Assembly: GCA_012295275.1 (NCBI GenBank)
Contig: CM022678.1
Location: 17,411,778 to 17,442,777, forward strand
Origin: Chrysomallon squamiferum
Lineage: Eukaryota; Mollusca; Gastropoda; Neomphalida; Peltospiridae
Direction: 5' to 3'
DNA: 31,000 nt
Of this stretch, positions 11,057-22,988 are shown piece by piece (position 1 is the stretch's first letter; every line of letters begins with the position of its first letter). The notes beneath the pieces are model-generated. The model worked only from the letters and a program-made list of their open reading frames with translations, made no database searches and was not told the origin of the DNA. The position numbers were made by a program, and so were the translations under genes.

Positions 11057-11571
11057 TTGCTAAAAACATTTTTAATTTGTACCTAATTGACAAAATATTT
11101 TTGTCAATAAATTTAATTATTTTAATGTTTGTCTTTTATTTTTCTGTTGCTTATTTCATTTTATTTTTCTTAAATGTACACATCTCTACTGAACATTATA
11201 TAATACTACTGATTTGCCAGAAATTTTACACTAATAAAAAAACACACAAGTAGTGATATCCAATAAAAAGTATTTTTATCTGTTGAACGTGAAAACACAC
11301 AGTAAACAATTTTATCCATTATTTTAGCTTTGCACAAATTTTCTCCATTATTTTGTGAGGATGTGGGAGAGTTGTTGCCCCTTTTCCCCTGAGGGTCATT
11401 TACTTGTTTACTCATGACTGAGCCTTGATTTGGAAAAACAGAAAATCCACATAACATGGATCATCTGTACTGTGAACTTGTGAGATAAATGCACTGATGT
11501 CTTGTATAGTTATAGACACACTTTTTCTTTTATTTGTTTATTTATTTACTTATTTTGTTATTTTGTTATAC

Positions 11572-11619
<48 letters not shown>

Positions 11620-11990
11620 AAAAAATGTTATCACATTTATTTTCAATAAAAATCACTGAAAAGAAAACCAATTTCAGTTTTCTAAACAGACATACAAGCT
11701 TATTTTGTCCACATATTCAGAAATTTGTTATCATTTATCGTTTGAAATTAATGCTTTTTTTCTTAAACGATTAAACGAAGGTTATAAAGTGAGGGTCGAA
11801 TGATTCACTAAGTACGTCTAATGACTAAGAAAACATCTGATATCAGACTGCACAGCTGACTGATGTTAGTCACTTTTCAGAGTGGACGTTCATTTATACC
11901 CTAGCGATATTGTGCACACATAAATGCATGCATGTGTGACTGTCAGCATTTGTCATTGATTTATTAGGTATGAGTGTATGTGTACATTTA
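11057..11990. other. Gene-free stretch with an unassigned 83-codon ORF and a (TTA)n tract
   Basis: On the minus strand 11206-11457 is open for 83 codons, with a polar, non-repetitive middle (VNDPQGKRGNNSPTSSQNN) unlike the microsatellite ORFs around it. I recognise no family, and it may be a transposon remnant. (TTA)n lies at 11575-11618. Confidence 0.3.
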
Positions 11991-12140
11991 TTGTGTATAT
12001 GTTCATGTATATATAATGTATGTATGTATGTAACATGCATGCATGCGTGTGTGTGTGTGTGTATGTGTATTAAGTGTATGTTGTATGTTCTTGTCTATGT
12101 GCATGTTGTATGTGTGTGTGTGTGTGCGTGTGCATTTTAG
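11991..12140 (+). repeat. (TATG)n/(TG)n-rich tract
   Basis: Short (TATG)n near 12018-12030, then (TG)n at 12049-12062 and 12113-12131, with GCAT repeats between. Confidence 0.8.
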
Positions 12141-12230
12141 GAATTACTGTCTGATTAAACTCTGCACATAGACATTAATCAGAACTCACTGGCAAAGGAG
12201 GACAAAGTCCAATCAGCACCTCACAGACAT
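12141..12230 (-). mobile_element. Truncated second copy of the 10.45-kb SINE-like element
   Basis: Shares CTGTCTGATTA, ACT..GCA, AGACA, TGGCA.AGGA and CACC.CACAGA, in the same order, with 10451-10545. It lacks the A-box end. Flanked by (TG)n-rich sequence (12047-12130). Confidence 0.5.
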
Positions 12231-12730
12231 ATGTATATTTGTATATTTGTATCTGTGTTTTTGGAATATGAATAGTCTGTTGTCTATGTACGTATGTGTG
12301 AATGAATAAATGTCTGTATGTGAGTAGGTGTGTGTACATAATGCACATACATGAGTATACCTGTATAAAAACAGTGATAATTTTTTATACGTTAAAAAAA
12401 GAAAATATATATATGTATATATATATAAATGCATGGTTGAGTTAACATAAAACAAAATCTACAGGTGTCCAGTGATGTGTGAAGCACTTCATTGTTTTAA
12501 ATCAGTTGTTGCTGTCGCTAGTTTTTTTATCATGTTACAGAAATACGAATTCAGTTTTAACACAGCACATAGCAGACATTGTGGCCTCGTCTTTCAGTAT
12601 ATGTGAATGGATGTATATAATCATTTATCTTTTGTGTGTGTGCGTGAAAATGAAAACATTTCTGATGAAATTAAATTTCATGTATTTCTTTGTTTTGCAG
12701 ATTTTTTGTTGAAAATAGTTTATTAACTGT
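12231..12730. other. Gene-free AT-rich sequence
   Basis: Short (TG) and (AT) stretches. ORFs on both strands show no recognisable protein character. Confidence 0.5.
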
Positions 12731-12809
12731 TAATAAATAAATAAATAAATAAATAAAATAAAATAAAATAAAATAAAATAAAATAAAATAAAATAAAATA
12801 AAATAAAAT
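12731..12809 (+). repeat. (AAAT)n passing into (AAAAT)n
   Basis: About five AAAT units followed by about eleven AAAAT units. The same tetra-to-pentanucleotide arrangement occurs inverted in EXOC3 intron 3. Confidence 0.9.
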
Positions 12810-12889
12810 CTGTTAATTATGATACACATGCTGTAAAAGTTATAATGACACAAGGCTTGCTGTTTTGAAAATAAAATTAGAGCAGTTCT

Positions 12890-12965
12890 GTGTTTGTGGT
12901 CTGGTGGTTAGAATGCACTACTGATATCTTGTTAGTCATAAGATCAATTCTCCACAATTTGCTGG
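12890..12965 (+). mobile_element. tRNA-like pseudogene or SINE head with A and B boxes
   Basis: TGGTCTGGTGG (12897-12907) matches the A box at 10 of 11 positions. GATCAATTC (12942-12950) fits the B-box form GWTCRANNC, with tRNA-like spacing of 34 bases. The T-stem and acceptor stem do not pair well, so it is not a functional tRNA gene but a relic or SINE head. Confidence 0.5.
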
Positions 12966-13059
12966 TTGAGGTATTTTCCATTTAACTGAATGACTCAACA
13001 ATTAGTTAACAAATATTAATTTATTATAATAATGCTAACACATCGTCACGTTTATTTCT

Positions 13060-13383
13060 ATTTATAATGTGTGTGTGTGTGTGTGTGTAATCTAGTGAAA
13101 GACACACTGAATGTGTGTGTATATATATATATATAATCTTTGTCTATGTATGTGTATGTGTGTCTGTGTCTGTCTGTCTGTCTGTATATCTAAATATATA
13201 TACATTTAAACGCATACACACTCATATATCATTTTCAGTAGATTATGTAATTTTTATATTTCTGATTCATTTTAATATTTATCATCTCCTTGATATAAAT
13301 ATCAATGAAATGAATAAATCAAAAATAATGTTTTTCTTTTTGTTTCTTTTTAATATATATATATAATTATATATATGTGTGTG

Positions 13384-13450
<67 letters not shown>
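13060..13450 (+). repeat. (TG)n, (GTCT)n and (GA)n microsatellites
   Basis: (TG)n at 13069-13088, GTCT/TGTC repeats at 13160-13185, (AT)n at 13353-13376 and an uninterrupted (GA)n at about 13386-13450, separated by AT-rich sequence. Confidence 0.9.
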
Positions 13451-13455
<5 letters not shown>

Positions 13456-13779
13456 AAAATGAAAGATATGTTACTATCCCTTAAATAAATTTAAAAAAAG
13501 AAAAAAAGGGTAAATACTTCACAGTTTATTTTATAAAATATCTCTCTCTGTATCATTTTAACATTCAGTAATTTAAATTTAACTTCCAATTCTGTGCATG
13601 CTATAAAAACGGAAAACGTGCTCAAACTATAGCACATCATTATTAAATATTATCGATCCTGTTACGGTGCGTATATAAATATATTCTGCATCCAACCTCG
13701 GAGTCGTGCACCTGTTTTGTTTATTAATTTATTCTGCAGAACTGAAATAAAGCACAGTAATTTAAAACAAAATCCTTAC
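13451..13779. other. AT-rich sequence, intron side of the putative minus-strand exon
   Basis: No reading frame. If the exon at 13780-13806 is real, this is the beginning of its first intron. Confidence 0.4.
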
Positions 13780-13806
13780 CTGCGAACTTTTTCGTTTTTT
13801 CTCCAT
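13780..13806 (-). CDS. Candidate first coding exon of a divergent gene (MEKKRKSSQ...), partial
   Basis: Read on the minus strand, an ATG in strong Kozak context (A at -3, G at +4) opens nine codons, MEKKRKSSQ. A near-consensus donor follows, CAG then GTAAGG, with GT at 13779-13778. The exon ends in phase 0. I could not find the next exon anywhere between 1 and 13779, so a first intron longer than 13 kb is implied. A very short, basic first exon before a long intron is seen in some bHLH-PAS genes such as HIF-alpha, but that identity is only a guess from nine residues. Chance occurrence of an ATG plus a donor cannot be excluded. Confidence 0.35.
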
Positions 13807-14080
13807 CGTTGATACTAAGTAATCACGCTTTGCTTCGTGTGTGTAACAGTTTACTTGTGTTGATTTTTTTTTTTTTATCTTTTTTTTTGTTTTCTTTCTT
13901 TCTCAGTGATTATCGCGATAGAGGCAGCTGCATGCGTCTGCTTTGTTTACAACGCCAACCAATCAGAACGCAGCAAACGAATCGGGAAATAGAACGATAT
14001 CGATGATTCGTGCGACGTAATAAAAGCTAATTCGCGTTCTATTTATAGATCGGATTTTATCGTACATACTACAGGTATAG
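13807..14080. promoter_or_regulatory. Candidate bidirectional promoter / noncoding first exon region
   Basis: This is one of the few CpG-bearing stretches in the window and lies between the putative minus-strand first exon and EXOC3. It contains the perfect palindrome TATCGCGATA (13911-13920), a CCAAT box in the context AACCAATCAG (CCAAT at 13959-13963) and a DRE-like TATCGATG (13998-14005). Two donor-like sites follow on the plus strand, CAG/GTATAG at 14074/14075 and ATAG/GTAATT at 14080/14081, either of which could end a noncoding EXOC3 first exon. TATA-like ATTTATAG lies at 14041-14048. Motif evidence only. Confidence 0.4.
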
Positions 14081-16054
14081 GTAATTCCCAGCGTACGGGT
14101 ATTTTACGTGCGTTCTGAATGCAATTACTAACCAGGCAATAAAAACAGATGTGGTTGGTTTATTTAGACCAAAGTTCGGCATGATTATTAATGTATTAAA
14201 GGCTTCTATTCCTGATTATTTTTTGTTTTCGAAACTGAATATCTGTTATTTATTTATTTATATTTGGTAGTAAATAATAAATGATTAATTTACATGTATC
14301 TGATTTCCAAATTATTTCAGTAGTCATTTCTGGTTAATCTTTACCTGTGTGGACAGACACGGTGAAATTACCGTAATCACATTTTCTGTTCTTGTAGATG
14401 ATTTTTAAACAATTTTACTTTCATAACGTATCTTCTCAGTAATAAAAATTACAATCAATATCACGAGCTCGTGAAAATGTAACTAATAAATATTGTCTGC
14501 CTTGTTTTGTCAAAATGTATTATTTCAAACATCAAACAGGTAAAAATCCTCAACAGACTGAGCCTACAGATTAGTTCTCCAAGCTGTGGAAAATATCAAT
14601 ATACGTATATACTTAATCGCAAAACCATATAGATATATATTTGTGTTTGTGTCTGTTAGTCTTGACATTTAATTAGATAAAATTATGAGACATGTATGTG
14701 AAGAGATATTTAATTTTTTCATTAATTCATACCATCTCTTTCTGTCTCTGTCTCTGTCTCTCTTTCTCTCTCTCTCACATTCAAGTACATTGCATCGTTA
14801 TTAGTATTATTAGTAGTCTTATGCACATTTTAATTTATACAGATTATATTAAAATAACGACATATATTTAGCCCAAAGAACGCATGGTATATACACCCTG
14901 GCTTTGTCAGAGCGCGTGACTGTCACAGACGTTCTTCACAACAGCTTGCTCTGATTAGCACCCTCATTTTTCACTCACTCACTGAATCGTGAACTGTTAC
15001 ACAATGCTATGACGTCACTCTATTGTTAAACATTATGACGTTATCCCCCGTCTGCGAATAAACGCTACGATTTAATATATTTCAATCGAAAGAAACTGTA
15101 AATATTATAAAAATAGTTTTGTGCACATTGAAATGTCTACCTACAACAGAAAGATAAGTTAAAATGTGTGTCTTCAATAGACAGGTCAGACGGAAGTTGT
15201 ATAAATAAACAGATTAACGTTCTCTAAAACAGACATATAAGATGAAAAATGTATACGAATAATTTTTTAAAAGTTATTATTATTTTTATATTTTTGTATT
15301 ATTTTTTTCAAATTTGTATATATGTATATGTATATATAAGCCATTCTAGATTGTTCCAGATTACACTTCAGAGTATCTACTTCAACTTTTTCTTTTCTTT
15401 AAGAATTCAGATTAGCATTTGTGGGAATTATTATTTTTTTATATTATGTTAAAGCTCTTTTCAGCTACTTGTTGCTGTTGTTGATTTATGCAAAACAATT
15501 TTTTTCTTTTCTTTTTATGATATATATTTATTATGTGGTAAATATTTATAGAGTCTAGGTTTATATAGCGTAGGTTCATTCTGTTTTTCATCAGAATTAT
15601 ACACATACAGTTAAGAAAGTGATTTTCATTTGTTGCTAACTGAAACCCTTAAGTTTCAGTGTCTCGAATTCAAATGACCGTGTAGACGGCTGTCAAGCTA
15701 TAACAGACCAAACAAACGACGTCACACAATGGCTAGAATTATTTCCGGTTTATGTCATTTTGTGAAATATAAATTCTTAACAATTCCAATTATCTCATTT
15801 TCAAATTTTTCAAGTATTTCATGTATATTTAATTTATAAGCTCAGTTCAATAATATAAATAATGTTATATTCATGTTAGTTATAAAAAGGGTCTAAAATA
15901 TGGATGTTATTATTATTTTTTTTTTTAACTTCATAATTTCGTCATGCAAATAAAAATAATTGCAACCCATTGTATCCAGTTTGTATTTCTTTATTTCTTT
16001 ATTTATTATCTTCATCAATATTATACGTTTTGATATTTTTTTTGTGTGTGTGTG

Positions 16055-16096
<42 letters not shown>

Positions 16097-16874
16097 TTGT
16101 TTTTTTTTTTCTTCTTTATTTATTTTTGCATAATATTTCAGCTGTAGTAGTTCACAGTAAAAATTATTTTGCGGATGTAGGAATTTATGTAATATGAACA
16201 CAGACGATGGGTGTGTCGGATAATTCCATCTAACGACTTTTGTCCAGTGCAATGCGTCCATGCGCGTGTCAATATAATTCATTAATTGTGAAAATAAACA
16301 TGGAACAATAACCTGTGTATAGTAAATAAAAACATTACAGCATAAAATTATCACCTACACTCAGAATAATAAGTGTATCTAAAAATAAAATTTTACACTG
16401 CATAAAGGCAATCAAGTAAAATAAAATAATATGTTTCTTATCATCTCCGCCTTCATCAAAACAAAAATACATTTTCCGAAGCGACTATTAGTCTCAACTG
16501 ATATTGTCATTATTGCTCCGCTTTAACTAAAATAATGTCTACGGGGAACCGGTCTACGAAGATGTCTGCTTTACTGAATAGTGGGTGTATTTAATTTGGT
16601 AATCAAAACCTGATTTATTATACATGCATATGCTAAATATTTTTTGAATAGTGCAGAATCCAGTAATTACTTTTTGTGAAGTTATTTATTCTTAAACAGA
16701 ATATATCTGAATATCGCCTGACCTTAATATTACAAAGCGTTCTGATTTATCCATTCCTTCCCAAATTTTTGACATAAATGATAAATTTGCTAATTTATAA
16801 CTTACGATATAAATTTGTCGTTATATGATTTGTTTTACTATTATAATAAATATATATATATATTTTCATATTAA

Positions 16875-16914
<40 letters not shown>

Positions 16915-17110
16915 TATTATTATTGTTATTATTTCTAATATTAACATAAATGGCATAATAAATTTCATTGATTTTTTACTTATTAAAAATATTTTTCTTC
17001 CACATTTATCACATTACATTAAAATTCAAATTCATGACAACTATAGCACAATTTTGATCGTTATATCAGAAACAAATAAAGAGTAACAACTATGTTTCTA
17101 TGTTTTTCAG
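14081..17110 (+). other. EXOC3 upstream region, probably a 5' UTR intron; no coding exon seen
   Basis: No reading frame here resembles a protein. The content is mostly complex AT-rich sequence, with a few microsatellites: (TC)n near 14740-14775, (TG)n at 16045-16092 and (AAT)n at 16881-16914. The ORF at 15893-16354 on the minus strand runs through the (TG)n/(CA)n tract and is not gene-like. CRE-like motifs (listed separately) make 15.0-15.75 kb an alternative promoter position. Confidence 0.5.
15010..15017. promoter_or_regulatory. Perfect CRE palindrome TGACGTCA
   Basis: This is the full 8-bp CREB/ATF consensus. A half-type site TGACGTT follows at 15036-15042. A 7-of-8 match CGACGTCA lies at 15717-15724, near an ETS-like TTCCGG at 15743-15748. 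Together they make this stretch a candidate upstream promoter or enhancer for EXOC3. No functional evidence. Confidence 0.35.
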
Positions 17111-17139
17111 TTCTATGTAAACCAGGACTCTCAGCTGTC
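17111..17139 (+). other. EXOC3: EXOC3 5' UTR part of the first coding exon
   Basis: A good acceptor (ATGTTTTTCAG) ends at 17110 and the initiator ATG follows 29 bases later, with G at +4. No promoter-like sequence lies in these 29 bases. The transcript therefore most likely begins in an upstream noncoding exon, and 17110 is the 3' end of a 5' UTR intron. Confidence 0.65.
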
Positions 17140-20100
17140 ATGGATGACCCACCCCAGGGTCCTGCACCCGCCCCACTTGATTTAGGCAGGCTTGAAGTGG
17201 AAGCCAGAACAGCAGCTGCTAAACATGTGGCAAACTTGCTTCAGGTGGATAATAAGTTTGATTAATATTCTCTGTATGTTTAGAAAACCAAACTTAGTTA
17301 CTGCAGTTATTACAGAATAAATGAGCATTTGTCAAACTTTGCAGACTGTAGATCTCATAGGGAATTTGCCTGATTAGTGACTGGACTCTGGATCAATCCT
17401 TCCCAGTGGTAATTTTGGGCTTTTTCCCATTCAAGCTAGTACTCTGTCACTGGTTTATTACAGCCTGCTATTGTATTTTCTTTCATTTAATAAATTGCAT
17501 GTAAAATTTCCCTTGCTGTTAAAAGGTTAGTAGTGTTGGCTATGCAGGTTTTCTCTCTAGTATTATCAATACAGAGTTTGTTGCTTAAAATCAAATAACC
17601 ATTAATCATAGTATTTGTTGAAATATTTTCATAGCTGAAACAAATTAACAAAAAACTGATATTTTTCTTCCTAATATTATCGACAAACAGAATTCACTGT
17701 TTAAAAATCAAGTAACCATTTTCATACCTAAAAGTGACCATTTAAATAATCAACATAAATGAATGTGTTTGAAGTTAACAAAGTAAATGCAGACTGTTTA
17801 AAAGTAAGTAGACTGTTTAGTAGACTCTTACAATAAGCAACAATCACCTACACACATACACCAATAATATTTAGACTGATTACTAACATCACAGACTTGA
17901 CTTGCATAAATAAAGAATGAATTAAAAACTGGATCTACTCAAAATATATTTATATTAACTTAGTAAGCTGCAGATGTAAGATATATTATATTCCATATAC
18001 ATTGATATCATACATCAATAACAGATTTATAATAGACATTCATATCAAATGTATTACATACATTATAATTATGATTCCAGCGACCGGAACAACTTGAGAA
18101 AATTGATCAGTACAAACGTCGCGTTGTCAGGAAGAAGGCTTCAGTGGAAGCCATGTTGAAAACAGCCGTCCAATCACAGCTTGATGGAGTGCGAACTGGT
18201 TTGAACCAGCTGCAGAGTGCTCTGCAGGATGTGTACGACATCAAACAGAGGTAACTACAGCATCAACTACAGCTACAGTAACAACAAAAAAAGTTAAAAA
18301 ATTAAATATTATTATAAAACTTAGTAGAACAGCACTTTATTAGTATGGATAGATGTAACAGAGTATTTTTTTTAAGTTTGAATGATGATAATCATCATCA
18401 TAATCATCAGTATTATCATTATTATTATCATCATTACTATTACTATTACTATAATTATTGTTGTTGTTGTTGTTACTAATATTACCATTATTATTATTAT
18501 CACTCTAAAAATATTTTATTATTATTACTACTAATTATTGTTGTTGTTGTTATTTTTATTATAAAACTGTAAAGAGTAAGTAAAATATGTAATTTTTCCA
18601 GCTTGGATGCTGTTGAAGAAAATTACAAAATGCTGCAGCCTCTGCACACCAAACTTGTTGATCTGAGGAAAGAAAACACAAAATATTGTCAAGTAAATTA
18701 TTTCTTTATCTTTACATGTTAATGAGCAATGTACTGTTTTTATATGTCTGTAAAATTCTAAATAGTTGTTTTATTGTATTGTATTTATTTATTTATTTAT
18801 TTGTTTTGTTTTGTTTTGTTTTGTTTTGTTTTGTTTTATTTATTTTTATTTTATTTTATTTTTTTTTTTTTATTTTATTTTATTTTATTTTATTTTATTT
18901 TTTTTTTTTATTTTATTTTATTTTATTTTGTTTTGTTTTGTTTTATTTTATTTTATTTTATTTTATTTTATTTTATTTTATTTTTGTTTACTTATTGTTA
19001 ATGTATACTTCAGATGTTATGAACAAACAATCTAAATATTTTCTGCACAACTTCAAAATTCTTTTAGTTGGGTTTCTTTTGCTGTCCAGTCTTAATTAAT
19101 GTTTTTGCTGACAATTAACAAAGAAATATAATCACAAAACAGGTTATATAATCATAATGATGTTTCATCTCTGCAGTCAGCTCTAAGCCAGTATTTTTCA
19201 GTGTACCAGGATTTTTCATTTTCTTTCAATCCCAAATCACCCCAGTTCTCATTTGTTTTAAATTATATCTACACAAATAAACACTGCACTCTGAACATCC
19301 ATTCCTTGCATATGACTTCCAGCTGAGAATCACTGATCTTGACAGTGTTAGGGTTAATATTGTACATAATTAGATACTAGAAATAGCTCAGTACTCTTTC
19401 CTTTTTCTTTCTATAACTTCCAGACAGTGCTTGAATGCTGTACCTATACCTTTGTGCTGTAAATTTAAATATTTAACAGGTAAGTCATGATAATGAAAGG
19501 TGAAAATATAACAGTAAATATATGTTTTATTTATTTACAGCTTGAAGCAGCATGTGAAAATCTCAGACATATTTTTACTGTTCCAGAAAGTGTCTCCAGA
19601 ACCCGTAATCTGATAACAGAAGGAAAACTCCTCCAGGCTCACAAACAGTAAGTTAGGCTAAGAACATTTAAATATTTGTTTAAGGTAAATGTATTCAAGG
19701 GTTAATGTTTGTTGAATTTTGTTAATAAATAAATTAATAGAGTGTGTTAAGATGAATTATAGCAAATTTACTGTTGCTGAATCCATGTTAGTTCTTCTCT
19801 TGTAGTTAATTTATATCATTTTAAAAGAAAAAGTGAACAAAACAAACAAAACAAAAGAAAAATAAAGGCAATGAAATATAAATAAATAAATAAAAAAGTA
19901 ATAATAAAACTGTGTCTGAGACCTTTTCATTTGTTTGTTTATTTATTTATTTATTTATTTATTTATTTTTCAAGTTTGACAGATCTTGAAATTTCAAGAG
20001 ATGAACTGCTTCTGGAATTACATAAACAAACCAACCAAAGTCCTACAGACAGGAATGTAAGTATTCACTTCAACAAAGTAAAATAAAACTCACATCTAGC

Positions 20101-22561
20101 AACTGTGTTTAACACAACTCATCTGATGTATTTTAAATACTTCAAAGTAATTCTTTCATTTGTTCATTCATAAACTCTACTTTGTTATTATTAACATTTT
20201 TTTTTTTTTTTTTTATGAAGTTTTAACAAAGATTTTTGAAATTGTTAATATTTTCATATTTTCATTTTTTTTCTCATATTTTTTTTATTATTATTATTAT
20301 TATTTTTTTTTTTCAGACTTTGAATCAGTATTTTGCTGATGTAGAGAAGCTGTCTGAAGATCTGGGGAAACAACTCTGGATAATTCTTCACCGAACTCTT
20401 ATATCTGTAAGGAGAGAACCTAAACTGATAGTGACAGCTCTCCGCATCATAGAGAGAGAGGAAAGGTCTTTATACGATGAAAACATTTTTACTTCTTCAG
20501 TACCTTTAATGATTTTGAATTTTCTCGTTCCAACAGTCCCCACTTCATTGATCACAATATTTTCTGTTATAACAGAATCTCCAGTACATAGTGTATGATA
20601 TTTTCACTGGTCCAGTAAAATTTCTGGATATCACTACAATAAAAAATATACAGTATAAAATAAATCTCTGACAAAATGATCATGCTGTCCTATATAGTTA
20701 GAAATTTGAACAACAGCCTTCCTGTTTTGCTTATTATTTTAGTCAGTTGCAGGAATGTAAGTATCTGTAAAAAAAATATAATACATGAAATAAAACTGTT
20801 GTTTATTGTCATAAACTGATCTGTTTCTGAGATTCAGAACAGTATAATTATTGTCTGGTTTTTAATTTTCAGAATGGATAAAGCTTACGAGAAGAGAAAT
20901 GAACAGTCTGGATTTCTGCCTCCTGGTCGACCCAAACGCTGGAGAAAAAAATGTTTTCAAGTGCTTAGAGAGTGCATAGAAGGGAGGTAATTAAATGACA
21001 AACCTAGGAAAATGTATTTTTTTAAACTGGTTTGAAATTAAATTTGTGAAAATTTTATAAAATAACGAGAGAATTAATGGTAGAGCATTGTGTGAACACT
21101 AATATTTACCACTTTGAAATTGAATTAAGAGTAAAAAAATTATTTTAAAACTGGGTTTTTATTGGAAATTTTCAAAGAATTAGTGTTGAAGATTTTAATT
21201 TTTCATTTCAAATTATTTTTAGAATTGAAGGCACACAGTTGGAAGACAGAAGCAGTAACAAAATGTGGCTAGTCAGACATCTTGAAATTCTTCGTCAACT
21301 TATGATCGAGGATCTGAAGGTTGTCAAGGTAACATATAATATATTCATAATTTTTCTTTCCCAGTTTAACTTGGTTTGTTTCCCTGTTTGGAATATGTCA
21401 CTAGGTAAATAAATATATTACACATTTTTATCACTGAATTATGCATTTGTTTGTTTTAATATTTGTAAATGGTTTTGAAAAATATATTTTCATTTTGAAA
21501 ATAAATAAAGATACTGAATCTCGTAATTTGTGTTGAATATTGCAGTCGCCATGGTAATAACATACCCCTTCTTTTCCTAGATCAGCCACTGGAATTACAC
21601 TGACTTATTGACATAATTTTATTAAGTAAATGACAAATCTGTGGCCCTTTAACAGTAAAACAGAAAATCGTGGTTTTTAACTGTTTAATTTATTTATGGT
21701 GTTTTCTTTGTAGACGTTGCTGCCACCAGTTTGTCCTCCTGAATACGACATCGTCAACTCCTACACCAAGATGTACCACGAGGCTCTGTCGCAGCATGTA
21801 AGTAGTATAAATGTTCTCTAAGTTGTATCAAAATCTGTGTGTATGTGTCTGTTTGCGTGTGTGTGTGTGTTTGGACATAATTACTTTGCATGCCAACTTT
21901 CACCAGTCTCACAGTTTTGTTGCTTGTTATGTATTCGTCTTTGTTTGATACACTTCTCTTTTTTTCATGCTGGGGTGTTGTTTAAACGTTCATTGATTCA
22001 ATTTTCTTCCACTTCAGCTCTGTGAGTTGATTAATCAGAACCTGGAAGGAAACGAGATTGTCACCATCCTGCAGTGGATCCATGCTTATGAGTGAGTAGA
22101 CTTTGATGAGTAATTTTCTGTCAGTAGACTTTTTATTGGTAGACATTGGTCAGTGATGAGACATAACATTTTTCTGTAAAAGTAGTCTTGTTAAATTTCT
22201 GTAAGCAGATTGCGTGTTCACTTCTGTGAGCAGATTTCTGTAATGTGTGTTCATTTCTGAAAGTAGTTTTATGAGTAGATACATATAAATAGACTTCTAC
22301 TGATAGATTTCTATGAATCTTTATTTACTTACTTATTTACCTACTTACATACTTAATTATTTATTTGATATTTTTTTGATTTTTTGATTTTTTTTTGATT
22401 TTTTTTTTATTTTATTTTATTTTATTTTATTTTATTTTATTTTATTTTATTTTATTTTATTTTATTTTATTTACATTATTTATTTATTTATATATATATT
22501 TTTTTATTTATTTTTTTATTTATTTTTTTATTTATTTATTTGTTTGTTTATTTATGTTATT

Positions 22562-22596
<35 letters not shown>

Positions 22597-22934
22597 CTCC
22601 CCAGAGCTGTTAAAACATCCAGATTTAAACATCGACTCTGAACATCTGGGACCTTTACTGAAAGATGACTACCTGAATGACTTGCAGAATTTGTGAGTTT
22701 AATTTTAAATAACAGTTTAGTTTGTGTGAAATGTGACTGAACAGTGAGATACTGGCACAAACAGACATTCAGTGAATTATTTCTATCCTGAAAACAAAAA
22801 CATTATCTGACAAAGCAGAGAAATATCTTGTGGTTTAAAGAAATTAAGAGACCATGTTTGTTGAAAAATAATAATTTATTTGTAATGATTTTCTTTGTTC
22901 CTGAGTTCAGGAGATGTGTTTAAATAAATGTATA

Positions 22935-22988
<54 letters not shown>

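Larger units (their letters stand above)
17140..20465 (+). other. EXOC3: EXOC3 exons 1-6: N-terminal coiled-coil third (residues 1-235)
   Basis: Exon 1 encodes a short Pro-rich leader ([12 protein letters not shown]) and then the beginning of a helix ending in HVANLLQ. Exons 2-5 are rich in heptad-like Leu/Lys/Glu stretches, consistent with the N-terminal coiled coil that packs into the exocyst core bundle. Exon 2 carries the family signature [10 protein letters not shown], exon 4 [11 protein letters not shown], exons 4/5 [18 protein letters not shown]. Exon 6 carries [18 protein letters not shown] and IIEREER. The exon 6 donor is weak (AG then GTCTTT). Read-through stays open for about 44 more codons to a stop at 20596-20598, so intron retention would truncate the protein. 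Confidence 0.9.

Noticed and set aside
11206-11457. 83-codon polar ORF as a gene
   Set aside because: No recognised family, no credible start context or splice sites; kept only as an unassigned stretch.
12890-12965. Functional tRNA gene
   Set aside because: A and B boxes are present, but the acceptor and T stems do not pair.
15639-15660. Perfect 8-bp hairpin ACTGAAAC/GTTTCAGT with six-base loop
   Set aside because: Short inverted repeats of this size are expected by chance in 31 kb and nothing nearby suggests a function.
15893-16354. 153-codon minus-strand ORF upstream of EXOC3
   Set aside because: It crosses a (CA)n tract giving a His/Thr run, is AT-driven elsewhere, and shows no domain.
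20236-20598. 120-codon ORF as an independent gene
   Set aside because: Its middle is EXOC3 exon 6; both ends are translated intron.
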